A stretch of DNA of 38,360 nt from Clostridiales bacterium (lineage in GTDB: Bacteria > Bacillota > Clostridia > Oscillospirales > Acutalibacteraceae): contig DYBQ01000009.1 in assembly GCA_019418545.1 (NCBI GenBank), positions 17,634-55,993 on the forward strand. The letters run 5' to 3'. The position numbers and the translations under genes were made by a program. Of this stretch, positions 37,821 through 38,360 are shown piece after piece. How positions within the stretch are numbered: the first letter of the stretch is position 1; each line of letters begins with the position of its first letter. Below the pieces are notes generated by a model. The model had not been told where the DNA came from. It did not search any database and saw only the letters and a list, made by a program, of their open reading frames with translations.

Positions 37821-38360
37821 ATGTGTATGTTTAAAAGCATGTTGTTGTTAAAGGATAAAGTGTTCTGCCCGAATTACGACAGTCACGAGGACATGATAAA
37901 TGAAACCGGCATGGAGCACGGCCCTATGCGCGAAAATTTTGTACGGGTGGAAATTACGCCGCCGGATGATGATTTGACAGTCCCCATTGATAAGTGGGAA
38001 TACAAGGTAGACCAGGACTATTTGCCGGAATGGTATGTAGAAGAGGTAGACAAGCCGCGCTGCTTTGATGCCTTAAAGGCGTGGGCGGTAAAGCACATTC
38101 TGGTTGGGCAAGATGTGCCGGAAGTAAAACAGGGCGAATTTGTTGCGCTGGTGAATTGTAATACGGGAATCGTAAAAGGCACAGTGCGGGAAGTCCGGGG
38201 TGGCACAGTGCAGGAAGTCCGGGGCGGCGGCACAGTGCAGGAAGTCCGGGGCGGCACAGTGCAGAAAGTCCGGGGCGGCACGGTGCAGAAAGTCTGGGGT
38301 GGCACAGTGCAGGAAGTCTGGGACGGCGGCACAGTGCAGGAAGTCCGGGGCGGCGGCACA
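37821..38360 (+). CDS. Phage protein with N-terminal conserved domain and beta-solenoid repeats (3' end outside window)
   Basis: ATG at 37821 has AAGGAGGAGAATGTC upstream. The first 115 residues (MCMFKSMLLLKDKVFCPNYD, VRVEITPPDDDLTVPIDKWE, VDQDYLPEWYVEEVDKPRCF, AWAVKHILVGQD) match a conserved domain known from phages. From about residue 120 the protein becomes a tandem array of GGTVQEVR-like octapeptides, with spacers of one or two extra Gly. Such repeats fold as a right-handed or pentapeptide-like beta-solenoid. The frame is open at the edge, so total repeat number is unknown. Confidence 0.75.
   Translation, partial: MCMFKSMLLLKDKVFCPNYDSHEDMINETGMEHGPMRENFVRVEITPPDDDLTVPIDKWEYKVDQDYLPEWYVEEVDKPRCFDALKAWAVKHILVGQDVPEVKQGEFVALVNCNTGIVKGTVREVRGGTVQEVRGGGTVQEVRGGTVQKVRGGTVQKVWGGTVQEVWDGGTVQEVRGGGT
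38178..38360 (+). repeat. 24-27 bp tandem repeats coding GGTVQEVR
   Basis: Seven or more units of GGCACAGTGCAGGAAGTCCG type lie end to end and continue past the edge. Some have an extra GGC codon. Changes R/W at the last position and E/K at the sixth vary between units. Such arrays change length by slippage. Confidence 0.85.

Overview
The window looks like most of a temperate tailed phage genome (or a phage-plasmid) from a Gram-positive, probably gut clostridial, host. This rests on strong AGGAGG/GAGGTG ribosome binding sites, many TTG and GTG starts, and BppU-like, gp10-like, DUF1064, YonO-like and ParB-like proteins. The host assignment is inference. Both ends are cut inside genes: a tail collar protein on the left and a repeat protein on the right.

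Layout. Positions 29.9 kb down to 1 are read on the minus strand. In reading order this arm holds: a tyrosine recombinase, a candidate replication region with a winged-helix protein, two small paralogues, a Cys-rich protein, a NifS/IscS-type cysteine desulfurase, a 43-residue membrane peptide and a single-subunit YonO/QDE-1-type RNA polymerase. The polymerase gene is interrupted by a 1139-nt group I intron carrying an HNH/AP2 homing endonuclease. Then come small proteins, a metallophosphoesterase and the late block: TerS, TerL, portal, protease-scaffold, decoration protein, head fibre, major capsid, connectors, major tail protein, DUF1064 nuclease, a second tyrosine recombinase, gp10-like and baseplate proteins, tail fibres and collar. 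No tape measure gene is visible. Positions 31.9-38.4 kb are read on the plus strand: a long gene-free, hairpin-rich stretch (candidate large structured RNA), small proteins, a ParB-like protein, and a repeat protein. Between the arms is a 1.6 kb intergenic region with divergent promoters and repeats.

Main observations. (1) The decoration and major tail protein genes end with the same device: a GGGGGAA slip site, a stop codon, and a stem-loop exactly 5 nt downstream. The -1 frame past the stop encodes nearly the same basic peptide in both (DPAxxGxVGKGRxGxAxV), with mostly silent or conservative differences. This indicates programmed frameshifting that puts one shared C-terminal tag on a head protein and a tail protein. 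(2) The intron boundaries can be placed to the base: P1 has the required U.G pair, the intron ends in G, and the joined exons give an open 949-residue polymerase. (3) Three genes appear to start at AUU or AUC behind a GAGGTG site. (4) An 18-bp motif, TCAAGAAAAGTAAACGAT, sits at the recombinase/plus-strand divergent promoters and at a right-arm promoter, suggesting a shared operator. (5) About 720 nt after a 32-codon ORF look like a large folded RNA. All identifications come from reading the sequence; no database search or folding program was run.
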